Below, one piece after another: positions 10,001 through 17,230 of a DNA stretch of 35,897 nt; position 1 is the first letter of the stretch, and each line of letters starts with the position of its first letter. This DNA comes from Azospirillum sp. B21. GTDB lineage: Bacteria; Pseudomonadota; Alphaproteobacteria; Azospirillales; Azospirillaceae. A program made the translations under genes and the position numbers. The notes below the pieces were generated by a model that was not told the DNA's origin, searched no databases, and was given only the letters and a program-made list of their open reading frames with translations. The stretch lies in assembly GCF_008364825.1 (NCBI RefSeq), contig NZ_VTTO01000034.1, forward strand, positions 1-35,897, given 5' to 3'.

Positions 10001-10018
10001 GTGCGGGCGCGGGTGTGA
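7004..10018 (+). CDS. TPR-repeat protein with C-terminal class I SAM methyltransferase
   Basis: 1004 residues, 43 bases after the preceding gene and probably co-transcribed. GAAGGG lies about 12 bases upstream of the ATG. Residues about 15-470 are TPR-type helical repeats, for example GTLHHRAGQPESAIAAFHRV. A helical region follows, then the motif VRAQYEENPYPRW around residue 707, which I recognise from TPR-linked methyltransferases. Residues about 760-880 form a Rossmann methyltransferase: motif I VLVAGCGTGREAV, the acidic VLAVDLS strand, FAQADLLEL, then FDVVHSVGVLHHIEDP. It most likely methylates a sugar or side chain on a target held by the TPRs; the substrate cannot be read from sequence. 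The neighbouring TPR-glycosyltransferase suggests both act on the same product. A hairpin overlaps the stop codon. Confidence 0.9.
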   Translation: MTAETATGTAGLPTDRSAPEHRALEQRLSQVLELCRSGRPEEAEGPYRELCGTPPGDAAGLLSLAEAARILGRPADTVAWAQAAVRAQPDSADGWGVLAIALVAAGRADEGFAAAAEALRRTGTGAADIQAADIQAAVQAHRAQALARLRRGQLAEAAATCDEALRLAGAVAQAPQALRQAQAETLGTLALVRMLEGRAEEAEALFRRALSHRPILPEILGNHASLLARLGRDEEALEQAEQAVALRPRLAGTLHLIGTLHHRAGQPESAIAAFHRVLAADPGHLDARLRLADSLRVAGHWEEAATVCRDGLARIANPDDPARTPLLANLGAALQTGGDATGALEAYREALRLAPDLPEIHNNLARLHQETGNPDAAIEELRRATAGRPTNQPLPLPLRRALLSLLIAAGRSAEAEAEAFGIARTAPEDAELCFGIAALFLQGGWRDQALPYVRKAIRLAPDVPRNWIAFAEALRDATPAEPDEGLRADLLAALGRPEVEGSGLSRAIAGVLMASPILRHLAALPEDGGSALDEASRTLLADGSLAGLAEDALLLGHLRAAPVCDPALERALTRLRRVLLLALTGPGLPDRPAWRALCAAIAEQCFLNEYVFAESDGEFQVLAVLVRAAEAALDRGEQPPAVLIALFGAYRPLYRWERADGLQALTWPEEIARLLNRQVAEPLAEAAIQAELPALTQISHPVSVGVRAQYEENPYPRWMSTGLLPEPVPLPGFLHALFPHAALPASPAWPSTWDAPGWEAPEVLVAGCGTGREAVWAASTLKNARVLAVDLSRRSLAYATRQSRRLGLKNIEFAQADLLELGTLGRRFDVVHSVGVLHHIEDPMAGLRVLRGLLRPHGVMEVGFYSAAARRPILSARAFIAERGHPPTLDGIRRVRRDILGLPDGHPARAVAHSPDFYGTSACRDLLMHVHELHVTLPWLADALAALDLEFLGFRLADPAVAALYRKRFPEDPAMTSLARWDRLEAEHPMIFGGLYQAWVRARV

Positions 10019-10045
10019 GGATAGATTCGCACACCCGTTGGCTCT
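10011..10045 (+). terminator. Possible stem-loop terminator overlapping the TPR-methyltransferase stop
   Basis: GGGTGTG at 10011-10017 pairs with CACACCC at 10030-10036 across a 12-base loop, followed by a T-containing stretch (GTTGGCTCTTCG). The stem is short and there is no clean T-run, so it may be a weak or incidental terminator. Confidence 0.3.
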
Positions 10046-10099
10046 TCGTTTCCGCTAGCATTCATTCACTCTCACGACCGTAAATCAGGGAAAGTGGCT

Positions 10100-10735
10100 T
10101 TGCGTCTCATCACTATGTCAGTCTGGGGCTCTTCGCGGATGTACTGGGAAGGGGCTCTGATCAACAGCCGGATCTACAAGGAGGTCTACCCGGGCTGGAC
10201 GCTGCGCATCTATACCGACGAGCGGAATGAGTTCACGCGTGAACTGGTCGAGAATGGCGCGCAGGTTTGCCTGATGCGAAATCCAGGCGGGATTTTCGGC
10301 ATGTTCTGGCGCTTCATTCCGGCATCCGACGAGGGCTTGGACGCTCTGATCGTCCGAGATGCCGACAGCCGGTTGAACGTCCGGGAAGCGGCCGCGGTGG
10401 AGGCTTGGCTGGCATCCGGAAAGGGAGCCCACGTAATGCGTGACCATCCGCACCACCTGAACTGGCCGATGCTGGGCGGCATGTGGGGCATCCGCGGCGG
10501 CGTGATCCCGGATATGAAAGAGCGGATCCTGGCTTGGAACCGTTGGGAAAAGAAGCTGGACGACATGCACTTCCTGGCGGAGTCCGTCTGGCCAGTCATT
10601 CAGCATGATTGTCTTCAGCACGTTCGGGGAACATCCCCTTTTGGCGGCGAGCCATTTCCACCGCACCCCCCCTGTTCCTGCGACTACATTGGGCAGGTTT
10701 ATTACGAGGGTAGCGTAAAGGATGAAACGCGCTAG
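10100..10735 (+). CDS. Small GT-A-like glycosyltransferase-fold protein
   Basis: About 211 residues. The frame is open from a GTG at 10094, but AGGGAAA at 10087-10093 abuts that codon and sits correctly (about 8 bases) for a TTG at 10100. This gives LRLITMSVWGSSRMYWEGAL, a typical first beta strand; an ATG at 10115 is another option. Visible elements are the strand LRLITMSVWG, the YPGWTLRIYTDE segment and a DxD-like motif in ALIVRDADSRLN around residue 90, followed by HVMRDHPHHLNWPMLGGMWG. These recall small proteins of the nucleotide-diphospho-sugar transferase fold found in polysaccharide clusters. Its GC content is lower than the two genes before it. Activity and sugar are unknown. It is followed by IS debris. 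Confidence 0.75.
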   Translation: MRLITMSVWGSSRMYWEGALINSRIYKEVYPGWTLRIYTDERNEFTRELVENGAQVCLMRNPGGIFGMFWRFIPASDEGLDALIVRDADSRLNVREAAAVEAWLASGKGAHVMRDHPHHLNWPMLGGMWGIRGGVIPDMKERILAWNRWEKKLDDMHFLAESVWPVIQHDCLQHVRGTSPFGGEPFPPHPPCSCDYIGQVYYEGSVKDETR

Positions 10736-10759
10736 TCGTCAGGTTGCGACACCTCCCTG

Positions 10760-11032
10760 GTACTGAAAACCGGGGCCAAGGATCGGCTCGGCTGGATCAT
10801 CGAAGTCATCAAGCACTGGTGGACAGGTCTTCAGGACTTTTGGCTCGCCCCTGGCCGGCAACCTCCGGAAACTCCCAAGGGGTCATTTGTGATTAGACCA
10901 TTGAGCGGACCTTCGGATGGATGACCCGCTGGAGACGTCTGGTTCGCGACTATGGAAGCGCGCATCGACGTCTCCGGCGGCATGATACAACTCGCCATGG
11001 CAAGCCCGCCACTCCGACGTGTCTGCCATTGA
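10760..11032 (+). pseudogene. Decayed IS5-family transposase, C-terminal remnant
   Basis: Pieces of an IS5-type DDE transposase C-terminus lie in different frames. AKDRLGWIIEVIKHWW starts near 10776. IERTFGWMTRWRRLVRDY starts at 10900, the usual VERTF-W-R-RRL-RDYE block holding the catalytic Glu region. MEARIDVSGGMIQLAMAS then LRRVCH end at a TGA at 11030-11032. An extra G after the RDY codons shifts the frame between the last two blocks. The 5' two thirds are missing. The element is inactive, and marks a past insertion between the gene before it and the AT-richer gene after it. Confidence 0.75.
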
Positions 11033-11035
11033 AAC

Positions 11036-11056
11036 GGCTTTCAAACGGACTCTCCG
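11036..11056. repeat. Candidate right end of the IS remnant
   Basis: GGCTTTCAAACGGACTCTC directly follows the transposase stop and resembles IS5-group terminal repeats. No matching left end was found nearby, which fits a remnant. Confidence 0.35.
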
Positions 11057-11064
11057 CGGTTCCG

Positions 11065-12174
11065 TCAGGCGCCCTGTATCAACGGCTGCCGATCCGTGCG
11101 CCGGGCTCTCATTCCCCAACCTGAAGGGGTGCGGACAAAAGTATTCACGGTATTGCCGGTGGCAAAATCCATTAGGAACGTCAGAAGCGCACGGACTCTG
11201 TGAGCGTAAAGGTGGTTTGAAGTCACAAATTTGTGGCGCTCCATCACCCCTTCGTTTCCACCCTGATCGAAAGCGGCGATTGCTTTGCCCACAGCTTCGT
11301 CGATGGCTTCGACGCCTTGGCTCACATCATAACGGATCACACCGAGACGCTCTGCGGTCTCGACGTCGATGACATGGTCAAACGCAGGCAGATGATCCGG
11401 AACGATCACCGTATGCCCCCACATCAGGCCATCAAAGAACCGGATGGACAGGTCCATGTTCAGGGGAACAACTATCGATGACTTGAATGAAAACCACCTA
11501 ATTGCCTTTTCCATCTCAGTTATATTTTTATAATATTTCTGCTCTCTATCCGATGATTTTGTGTAAAAACAAACGGTCTCAGAAGAATCTCTAACCACTT
11601 CATTCAAATATTTTGTTCTGGCCGCAGGCTCGTACAGAAAATATGGCGCAACTGCCTTCGATATTCTCGGGAATTTCTCAAACATCCTCATGACATCATC
11701 CACAATTTTAACCGGAATATTTCTGTAGCAGGCTGGAAGTATTGGAGCTGCGATAGAGTGCTCGTTGAGCAGATAATCTTCGTGTCCAGCCCCGTAGTGA
11801 GAACTGAAGTATATATCACCTTCTGCAACAGATTTTTTATTTGCTTGGTGAGCAACGTGGTTATCATGAAGCCAAAAACACAAAACTCCCATGAATCCAC
11901 GTCTTTCAAGATATTCCCTTATTCCCTCGACATCCTCACCTCCGATGTTCATGATAATAACATCAGCTTCCGAAAATTTTTCTGATAGAATTATTTTTCC
12001 AGATATGTTCCAGTCATCAGTTTCGAAGTCATGCCAAATCCCTCCCGGCGCGCCAGTCAGCCCTCCCACACCTCTCAGGGACATGATGCTGATCCGGTCT
12101 TTCAAGAGCACCGCTCTGACCTTCTCGTGTATTTCAGAAAATCGATCACTCGGCGCATCCGAAGGAAGCATCAC
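11065..12174 (-). CDS. AT-richer glycosyltransferase-like protein, function uncertain
   Basis: About 369 residues. TTG (12177), GTG (12174) and ATG (12171) starts are clustered; AGAGG at 12183-12187 lies 8 bases from the GTG, so I use that. The fold looks two-lobed, with IIMNIGGEDVEGIREYL and FWLHDNHVAH in the first half and SSIVVPLNMDLSIRFFDGLMWGHTVIVPDHLP near residue 250. The second resembles the C-terminal lobe of GT-B enzymes, where the donor site would be, so a glycosyltransferase is likely but not proven. The gene is clearly less GC-rich than the window, with codons such as ATA and TTT common. Its 3' end lies about 10 bases from the presumed IS end, and the last 20 or so residues (GWGMRARRTDRQPLIQGA) look like tail sequence added by the junction. 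It was probably acquired horizontally. Confidence 0.65.
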   Translation of the reverse strand: MMLPSDAPSDRFSEIHEKVRAVLLKDRISIMSLRGVGGLTGAPGGIWHDFETDDWNISGKIILSEKFSEADVIIMNIGGEDVEGIREYLERRGFMGVLCFWLHDNHVAHQANKKSVAEGDIYFSSHYGAGHEDYLLNEHSIAAPILPACYRNIPVKIVDDVMRMFEKFPRISKAVAPYFLYEPAARTKYLNEVVRDSSETVCFYTKSSDREQKYYKNITEMEKAIRWFSFKSSIVVPLNMDLSIRFFDGLMWGHTVIVPDHLPAFDHVIDVETAERLGVIRYDVSQGVEAIDEAVGKAIAAFDQGGNEGVMERHKFVTSNHLYAHRVRALLTFLMDFATGNTVNTFVRTPSGWGMRARRTDRQPLIQGA

Positions 12175-12289
12175 CAATACGACCTCTTTGTATGGATTGT
12201 TTCACAAGTGCAAAAGCGGATCGCGCCCGCTGTCACTCGGGACGTGCCTGGACTCACAGTGCCGCAGCTCTCCACCTCATTCACCCGCC

Positions 12290-13099
12290 TCACCGCCACC
12301 ACTCATGATCGTCGGCGATCTCGGGATCTGGGATGTGGATGTCGCTGCCCGGCGGCAGGGCGAGGAGGTTGACCGCGCCGATCCCGTCGAACACGTCGTT
12401 GGGGTTGCCGGCGAAATTGTCCGGACGGAACAGACGCGCCGTGTGCCACCACACCCGGTAGCCCATCGAGCGGATCAGCCCGATCAAAGCGGGGGAGCGG
12501 TCGCGCCGGTCGTTCTCCACATACAGCACCGGGCGGTGGCGCGCGATCAGCCCGGACGCCCCACGCAACACCTCGGCCTCCATGCCCTCAACGTCGGCCT
12601 TGAGCAGCCGGCAGGACGGCAGGTTCAGGCTGTCCAGCGTCACCAGCGAAACCGCCTCGCCACGGTCCCAGCCGCCGAGGCCGAGGGCACCGAAATTGTT
12701 GGAGCGGTGCGGGTCCAGCACCGGGACCCGGATGGACCCGGCCTCGCTCCCCACCGCCATGCGCCGAGACCGCACATTGGTGACGCCGTTCAGAGCCAGA
12801 TTGGCGGACAGCAGGTTGAACAGCATCTCCTGCGGTTCGAAGGCGACGACGGAGCCGGACGGACCGACCATGCGGGCCAGCGGCAGGGTCTGGGCGCCGA
12901 TGTTGGCCCCGACCTCCACCGCCACGTCGCCGGGACGCAGGACCGAGCGGAACACCGCCACCTCATGTTCGGCATATTCGCCGTATAGGTCGAGCGAGCG
13001 GCCGACATACTGGTCGTTGCGGTTGTAGACCATCAGCCCATGGCGGCAGGACCGCATGCGGTTGAAGCCGCCTTCCAGATCCACAGGCCCGCCGATCAT
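12290..13099 (-). CDS. FkbM-family SAM methyltransferase
   Basis: About 269 residues from the ATG at 13099, which has GAGGG 7 bases upstream. The frame continues to 13228, but the extra 43 residues lack family features. The SAM site is VEVGANIGAQTLPLARMVGP, followed by VVAFEPQEMLFNLLSANLAL, and the later LKADVEGMEAEVLRGA matches the FkbM core, where the Asp/Glu cluster shapes the active site. FkbM enzymes usually O-methylate hydroxyls, here probably a sugar of a surface glycan. It lies downstream of nothing obvious on its strand and shares a 200-base divergent region with the asparagine synthase gene. GC content is high, unlike the next gene downstream. Confidence 0.88.
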   Translation of the reverse strand: MIGGPVDLEGGFNRMRSCRHGLMVYNRNDQYVGRSLDLYGEYAEHEVAVFRSVLRPGDVAVEVGANIGAQTLPLARMVGPSGSVVAFEPQEMLFNLLSANLALNGVTNVRSRRMAVGSEAGSIRVPVLDPHRSNNFGALGLGGWDRGEAVSLVTLDSLNLPSCRLLKADVEGMEAEVLRGASGLIARHRPVLYVENDRRDRSPALIGLIRSMGYRVWWHTARLFRPDNFAGNPNDVFDGIGAVNLLALPPGSDIHIPDPEIADDHEWWR

Positions 13100-13302
13100 C
13101 CGCCCACCCTCGTCCTGTCCGATCCGGACAACATGGCCCCTCGGGAATTGCTGTAATCCAAAGCCGGAACCGGAAGCCACGACTTTCCGCCCGCGCGGCT
13201 CATCATCGCATCCCCGGCATTTCGCCATGGCACGCGGCTGGGCGAGACGCTACACCTAGCCTCCGTCGCCACCTTCGGCAGTCCCTTCGGGAGAGCAGCC
13301 CC

Positions 13303-15219
13303 ATGTGCGGTTTCGCCGGCTTCGCCGGACCCGGCGGCGAGCGCGACCTCGCCGTCATGACCAGCATCATCCGCCACCGCGGCCCCGACGACGACGGCGT
13401 CCATATCGACACCAGCGGCGCCTTGGCCGTCCATCTGGGCTTCCGCCGCCTCGCCATCATCGACATCGAGGGCGGCCACCAGCCGATGGCGACGGCCGAC
13501 GGCGACCTCGTCATCGTCTACAACGGCGAGATCTACAACGCGCCCGAACTGCGCCGCGCGCTGGAGCAGGCCGGCCACCGGTTCGTCACCGACCATTCCG
13601 ACACCGAGGTGCTGCTGCACGGCTACCGGGAATGGGGCCTGGACATGCTGGAGCGGCTGAACGGCATGTTCGCCTTCTGCCTCTACGACCGGCGCCAGGG
13701 CCGGCTGGTGTTCGGCCGCGACCGCTTCGGCAAGAAGCCGCTGTTCTATGCCGAGACCGCCGACGGGCTGGTCTTCGCGTCGGAGGCCACCGCCGTCCTG
13801 TCGCACCCGTCGGTGCCGGACGCGCTCGACCGCACCGCGCTGGTCAAGTATTTCGCCTACGGCTTCATCCCGGCGCCGCTGACCGCCCATGCCGCGGTGC
13901 GCAAGCTGCCGGGCGGCTGCAGCATGGTCTACGACCTGACCAGCCGCCGGCTGTCGGTCAGCCGGTACTGGGAATACCGGATGGTGGTGGACGACCAGCC
14001 GCCGGGCGGTCCCGATGAGTGGGCGGAGGAACTGCGCGAGTTGCTGGACCGCGCGGTGGAACGCCGGATGCTGAGCGACGTGCCGGTCGGCTTCTTCCTG
14101 TCCGGCGGCATCGACAGCGCCGCCATCGTGGCGCTCGCAGCCCGGCACCGCGATCCGGCCACCATGAAGACCTTCACCATCGGCTTCGACGAGCCGAGCT
14201 TCGACGAGAGCGGCTATGCGGCCGACGCCGCGCGCCATTACGGCACCGACCATGCCTGCCGCACGCTGAACCTCGACACCGCGGCGGGGATGCTGCCGGA
14301 ACTGCTGGGCCGGCTGGACGACCCGATCGCCGATCCGTCGATCCTGCCGACGCATCTGCTGTCGCGCTTCGCCCGCGAACGGGTGACGGTGGCGCTGACC
14401 GGCGACGGCGGCGACGAGCTGTTCGCGGGCTACGACACCTTCGACGCGCTGCGCACGGCGCGGCTCTACCACCATGCCGTCCCCCGCCCGCTGCACCGGC
14501 TGGCCGAGGCGGTGGCCCACCGGCTGCCGCGGTCGGACCGCAACATGAGCTTCGACTTCAAGCTGCGCCGGGCGTTGCGCGGGCTGGGGCACCGGCCGGC
14601 GCACTGGATGCCGGCCTGGCTGGGTCCGGCGTCGGTGGAGGAGGTGTCGCGGCTGTTCGGCACCAGCCTGACCGCCGACGAGCTGTATGACGAGGCCGAC
14701 GCCCTGTGGCGGTCGGGCGCCAGCCGGCACGACGTCGACCGCTCCATCGAGTTCTACGGCCGCTTCTATCTGGGCGAGAATTTGCTGATCAAGGCCGACC
14801 GCGCCAGCATGTTCTGTTCGCTGGAGACGCGCTCGCCCTTCCTAGACCGCGACCTCGTCGCCTTCGTCAGCCGCCTGCCGGCCGGCGTGAAGCTGCAGCC
14901 GAACGGCATTCGGGGTGGCACGCGGAAATGGATCCTGAAGAAGGCGATGGCGCCGCTGCTGCCGCCGGCGATCCTGTCGCGGCCCAAGAAGGGCTTCGGC
15001 ATCCCCTTGAGCCGCTGGCTGCGCCACCTGCCCCAGCCGCCGATGGAGACCGCGGCGCGCATCGGGGTGGACGGCGCCTGGCTGGCGGCACGCTGGGACG
15101 AGCACCGCAGCGGACAGGCCGACCACCGCGGCCTGCTGTGGGCCTGGACCGCGCTCGCCACCGCGCTGGACCGCCCGGCCAAGACCCCGGCACCGACCCC
15201 GATGGAAAACGCCGTATGA
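13303..15219 (+). CDS. asnB: Asparagine synthase (glutamine-hydrolysing), AsnB type
   Basis: 638 residues, with GGGAGA 8 bases upstream of the ATG. The N-terminal class II glutaminase starts MCGFAGFAG with the nucleophile Cys2, followed by RHRGPDDDG, RRLAIID and VYNGEIYN. The synthetase domain has the PP-loop SGGIDSAAIVALAA near residue 268 and DGGDELFAGYD near 368, which activate the carboxylate with ATP. Length is normal for AsnB. It forms Asn from Asp and Gln, but AsnB-like enzymes inside glycan clusters (WbpS type) can amidate uronic-acid sugars. Translational overlap with the downstream membrane protein and the glycan-rich neighbourhood make that second role plausible; sequence alone does not decide. 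Confidence 0.93.
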   Translation: MCGFAGFAGPGGERDLAVMTSIIRHRGPDDDGVHIDTSGALAVHLGFRRLAIIDIEGGHQPMATADGDLVIVYNGEIYNAPELRRALEQAGHRFVTDHSDTEVLLHGYREWGLDMLERLNGMFAFCLYDRRQGRLVFGRDRFGKKPLFYAETADGLVFASEATAVLSHPSVPDALDRTALVKYFAYGFIPAPLTAHAAVRKLPGGCSMVYDLTSRRLSVSRYWEYRMVVDDQPPGGPDEWAEELRELLDRAVERRMLSDVPVGFFLSGGIDSAAIVALAARHRDPATMKTFTIGFDEPSFDESGYAADAARHYGTDHACRTLNLDTAAGMLPELLGRLDDPIADPSILPTHLLSRFARERVTVALTGDGGDELFAGYDTFDALRTARLYHHAVPRPLHRLAEAVAHRLPRSDRNMSFDFKLRRALRGLGHRPAHWMPAWLGPASVEEVSRLFGTSLTADELYDEADALWRSGASRHDVDRSIEFYGRFYLGENLLIKADRASMFCSLETRSPFLDRDLVAFVSRLPAGVKLQPNGIRGGTRKWILKKAMAPLLPPAILSRPKKGFGIPLSRWLRHLPQPPMETAARIGVDGAWLAARWDEHRSGQADHRGLLWAWTALATALDRPAKTPAPTPMENAV

Positions 15220-17159
15220 GCCTAGACAGTCTGGATCGTCCGTTCCTCCGGACGCGCGGGGGCGCGGACATGCACGATGCTGCCCGCTCCGATGTGCCCG
15301 CCGGCCGCGCGTCGTCGCCCGCCCGCATCCTGGTCGGGCTGCTGCTGGGGCTGGGGGGGCTGATCGTCGCCTACCAGTTCGGCATGAACATGCATGCCAG
15401 CACCGGCCTGCCCTATTGGGACGACTGGGGCTATTTCTTCGGCACCGCCCAGGGCGTGCAGCAGCCGCTGACCGTCCATTCGATCTTCGCCAAGGACAGC
15501 GACCATGTCGCGCCCTTCTTCAAGCTGCTGACCCACGGGCTGTGGCAGGCCATCGGCGTCGATTTCCTCGCCTTCCGGCTGGTCGGCTGGCTGGCCTTCG
15601 CCGCCATGCTCGCCGCTTACGCCCTGGTTCTGCTGCGGGACTGCGTGCGGTCGGCCTGGGATGCGGTGCCGGTGGCGGCGGCCGGGCTGTTCCTGACCGG
15701 CACGCTAAACAACGAGTATTTCTATTACCAGCACATGGGGCTGGCCCAGCCGATCTTCTTCACCTGCCTGTTCCTGTTCCTGCACACGCTGGCCCGCGGG
15801 CGGCTGGTGCCGGCGATGCTGTTCCTGCTGGCCTTCGGCTCCACCGGGGTGTTCGGCGCCAGCTATGCCCTTGGAGTGGCGGGGGCCGGAGCGGTGCTGA
15901 CTCTGCGTCAGGGGGGGAGTTGGCGCGACCGTTTGGATGGCCGGATGCTGGTGGCCGTCGGCGGCGGGCTGCTGCTGACCGCGGCGATGCTGTGGATGAC
16001 CTTCAGCGGCTCCTACGCCAACCACACCGGCCAGCCGCTGGTGCTGCCCTGGCACAGCGGCTTCTGGGCCTTCCTGCTGGGTGCCTTCGCCACCGCCGCC
16101 GGGCTGCCGGTGGAGGCGGTGGGTGCGCCGCTGTCGCTGGCGGCGGGGGCGGCGGCCCTGGCGCTCTGCCTCATTCCGGCGGCGGGCCTGCTGCTGGGCC
16201 GCGCCGGGCGGGAGAACCGCAACGCCGCGCTTGCCATTTCCGGGCTGATCGCCGGGGCGGTGATCGTCACCATGACCACGGCGCTGGGCCGGGCCGGGCT
16301 ATGCGGCGAGGGCATCGCCAACGCCATGCGCTGCGGCACCATCCCGCGTTACGCCTATCCGGTGCTGCTGGCCTTCCCCGCCGCGGTCGCCGGCTGGACG
16401 CTGCTGCTCGGCCGCCGGACGGGGGTGGGGGCTGGAGTTGGGACCATCGCCGGTGTGGTGCTGGTGGCGGCGCTCGCCGTCGGCCACGGTGCGGGTACGG
16501 ACGCCTTCTGGCGGCATTGGAGCGTCGACGGCCTCAACCGCATGGTGGCGGAGCGCGATGCCGCGGCCGAGCGCTGCGTCGCCACCCACCTGCAATCGAT
16601 CCATACGCCCGCCGGAATGGACTGGAGCCGGCCGCTGGTCTGCCCCTCCGCCTCGCCGCGCAACATCGCGCCCTTCCTCCAGGCCGCCTACGACCTGAAG
16701 GCCGGCTTCGTGCAGTCGATCCTGGCCGATACGGCGAGCCGGCCGGAGCGGGCGACGCTGGCGACGCTGCTGCAGGCCGGACAATTGGACGAGGCGTCGG
16801 CACGGCTGCGGCTGGACGTGCCGCCGCGCGACGGCGGACTGCACGGGTCGCTCGACCGCTTCGTGCGGCTTCCCTCCGGCTCGCTGGCGGCACTCGGCTG
16901 GGCGGTCGATGCGGCGGTGCCGGCGCCGGCCGCCTTCGTCCTGCTGGGGGTGGGCGACCGCATCGTGGCGACATCCCCGACCGGCGGCGCGCGGCCCGAC
17001 GTCGCCGCCGTGCTGAAGGACGGGCGGATGACCGACAGCGGCTTCAGCCTGCCCGTTCCGCCCGACCTGACCGGCCAGCGGGTGCGGCTGTTCGTGCTGG
17101 GCCATGACGGCGGGCTGAAGGAGCTGACGCCCCCCGGCGGGGCGGCGGCGACGCCCTGA
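15216..17159 (+). CDS. Polytopic membrane protein, possible GT-C-type glycosyltransferase
   Basis: 647 residues, starting at an ATG that overlaps the asnB stop (ATGA at 15216-15219), so it is translationally coupled. A cytoplasmic N-tail of about 35 residues is followed by roughly ten hydrophobic segments (first ILVGLLLGLGGLIVAYQFG) to about residue 430, then a soluble C-terminal domain of about 200 residues. The first extramembrane loop contains TGLPYWDDWGYFFG; an acidic DD in this loop is typical of GT-C enzymes that use polyprenyl-phosphate sugars. C-terminal residues 540-640 (GSLAALGWAVDAAVPAPAAF and onward) look beta-rich. I infer a glycan-transfer role in the inner membrane, possibly with the GtrB/ArnC-like enzyme convergent to it, which makes such lipid-linked donors. 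No family name can be given with certainty. Confidence 0.8.
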   Translation: MSLDSLDRPFLRTRGGADMHDAARSDVPAGRASSPARILVGLLLGLGGLIVAYQFGMNMHASTGLPYWDDWGYFFGTAQGVQQPLTVHSIFAKDSDHVAPFFKLLTHGLWQAIGVDFLAFRLVGWLAFAAMLAAYALVLLRDCVRSAWDAVPVAAAGLFLTGTLNNEYFYYQHMGLAQPIFFTCLFLFLHTLARGRLVPAMLFLLAFGSTGVFGASYALGVAGAGAVLTLRQGGSWRDRLDGRMLVAVGGGLLLTAAMLWMTFSGSYANHTGQPLVLPWHSGFWAFLLGAFATAAGLPVEAVGAPLSLAAGAAALALCLIPAAGLLLGRAGRENRNAALAISGLIAGAVIVTMTTALGRAGLCGEGIANAMRCGTIPRYAYPVLLAFPAAVAGWTLLLGRRTGVGAGVGTIAGVVLVAALAVGHGAGTDAFWRHWSVDGLNRMVAERDAAAERCVATHLQSIHTPAGMDWSRPLVCPSASPRNIAPFLQAAYDLKAGFVQSILADTASRPERATLATLLQAGQLDEASARLRLDVPPRDGGLHGSLDRFVRLPSGSLAALGWAVDAAVPAPAAFVLLGVGDRIVATSPTGGARPDVAAVLKDGRMTDSGFSLPVPPDLTGQRVRLFVLGHDGGLKELTPPGGAAATP

Positions 17160-17166
17160 CAAACAG

Positions 17167-17200
17167 AAGGCCCCGCACCGGGAACGGTACGGGGCCTTTT
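17167..17200. terminator. Bidirectional rho-independent terminator
   Basis: GGCCCCGCACC pairs with GGTACGGGGCC (one mismatch) around a short GGAAC loop, flanked by AA on the left and TTTT on the right. It lies between the stop of the membrane protein (17159) and the stop of the convergent glycosyltransferase (17231) and can serve both. Confidence 0.85.
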
Positions 17201-17230
17201 CCTTGCCCTGTCTTTATCCTATGGGGATCG

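Noticed and set aside
14706..15215. 5' extension of the membrane-protein frame
   Set aside because: It overlaps asnB in another frame and is low complexity; the ATGA overlap at 15216 is the natural start.
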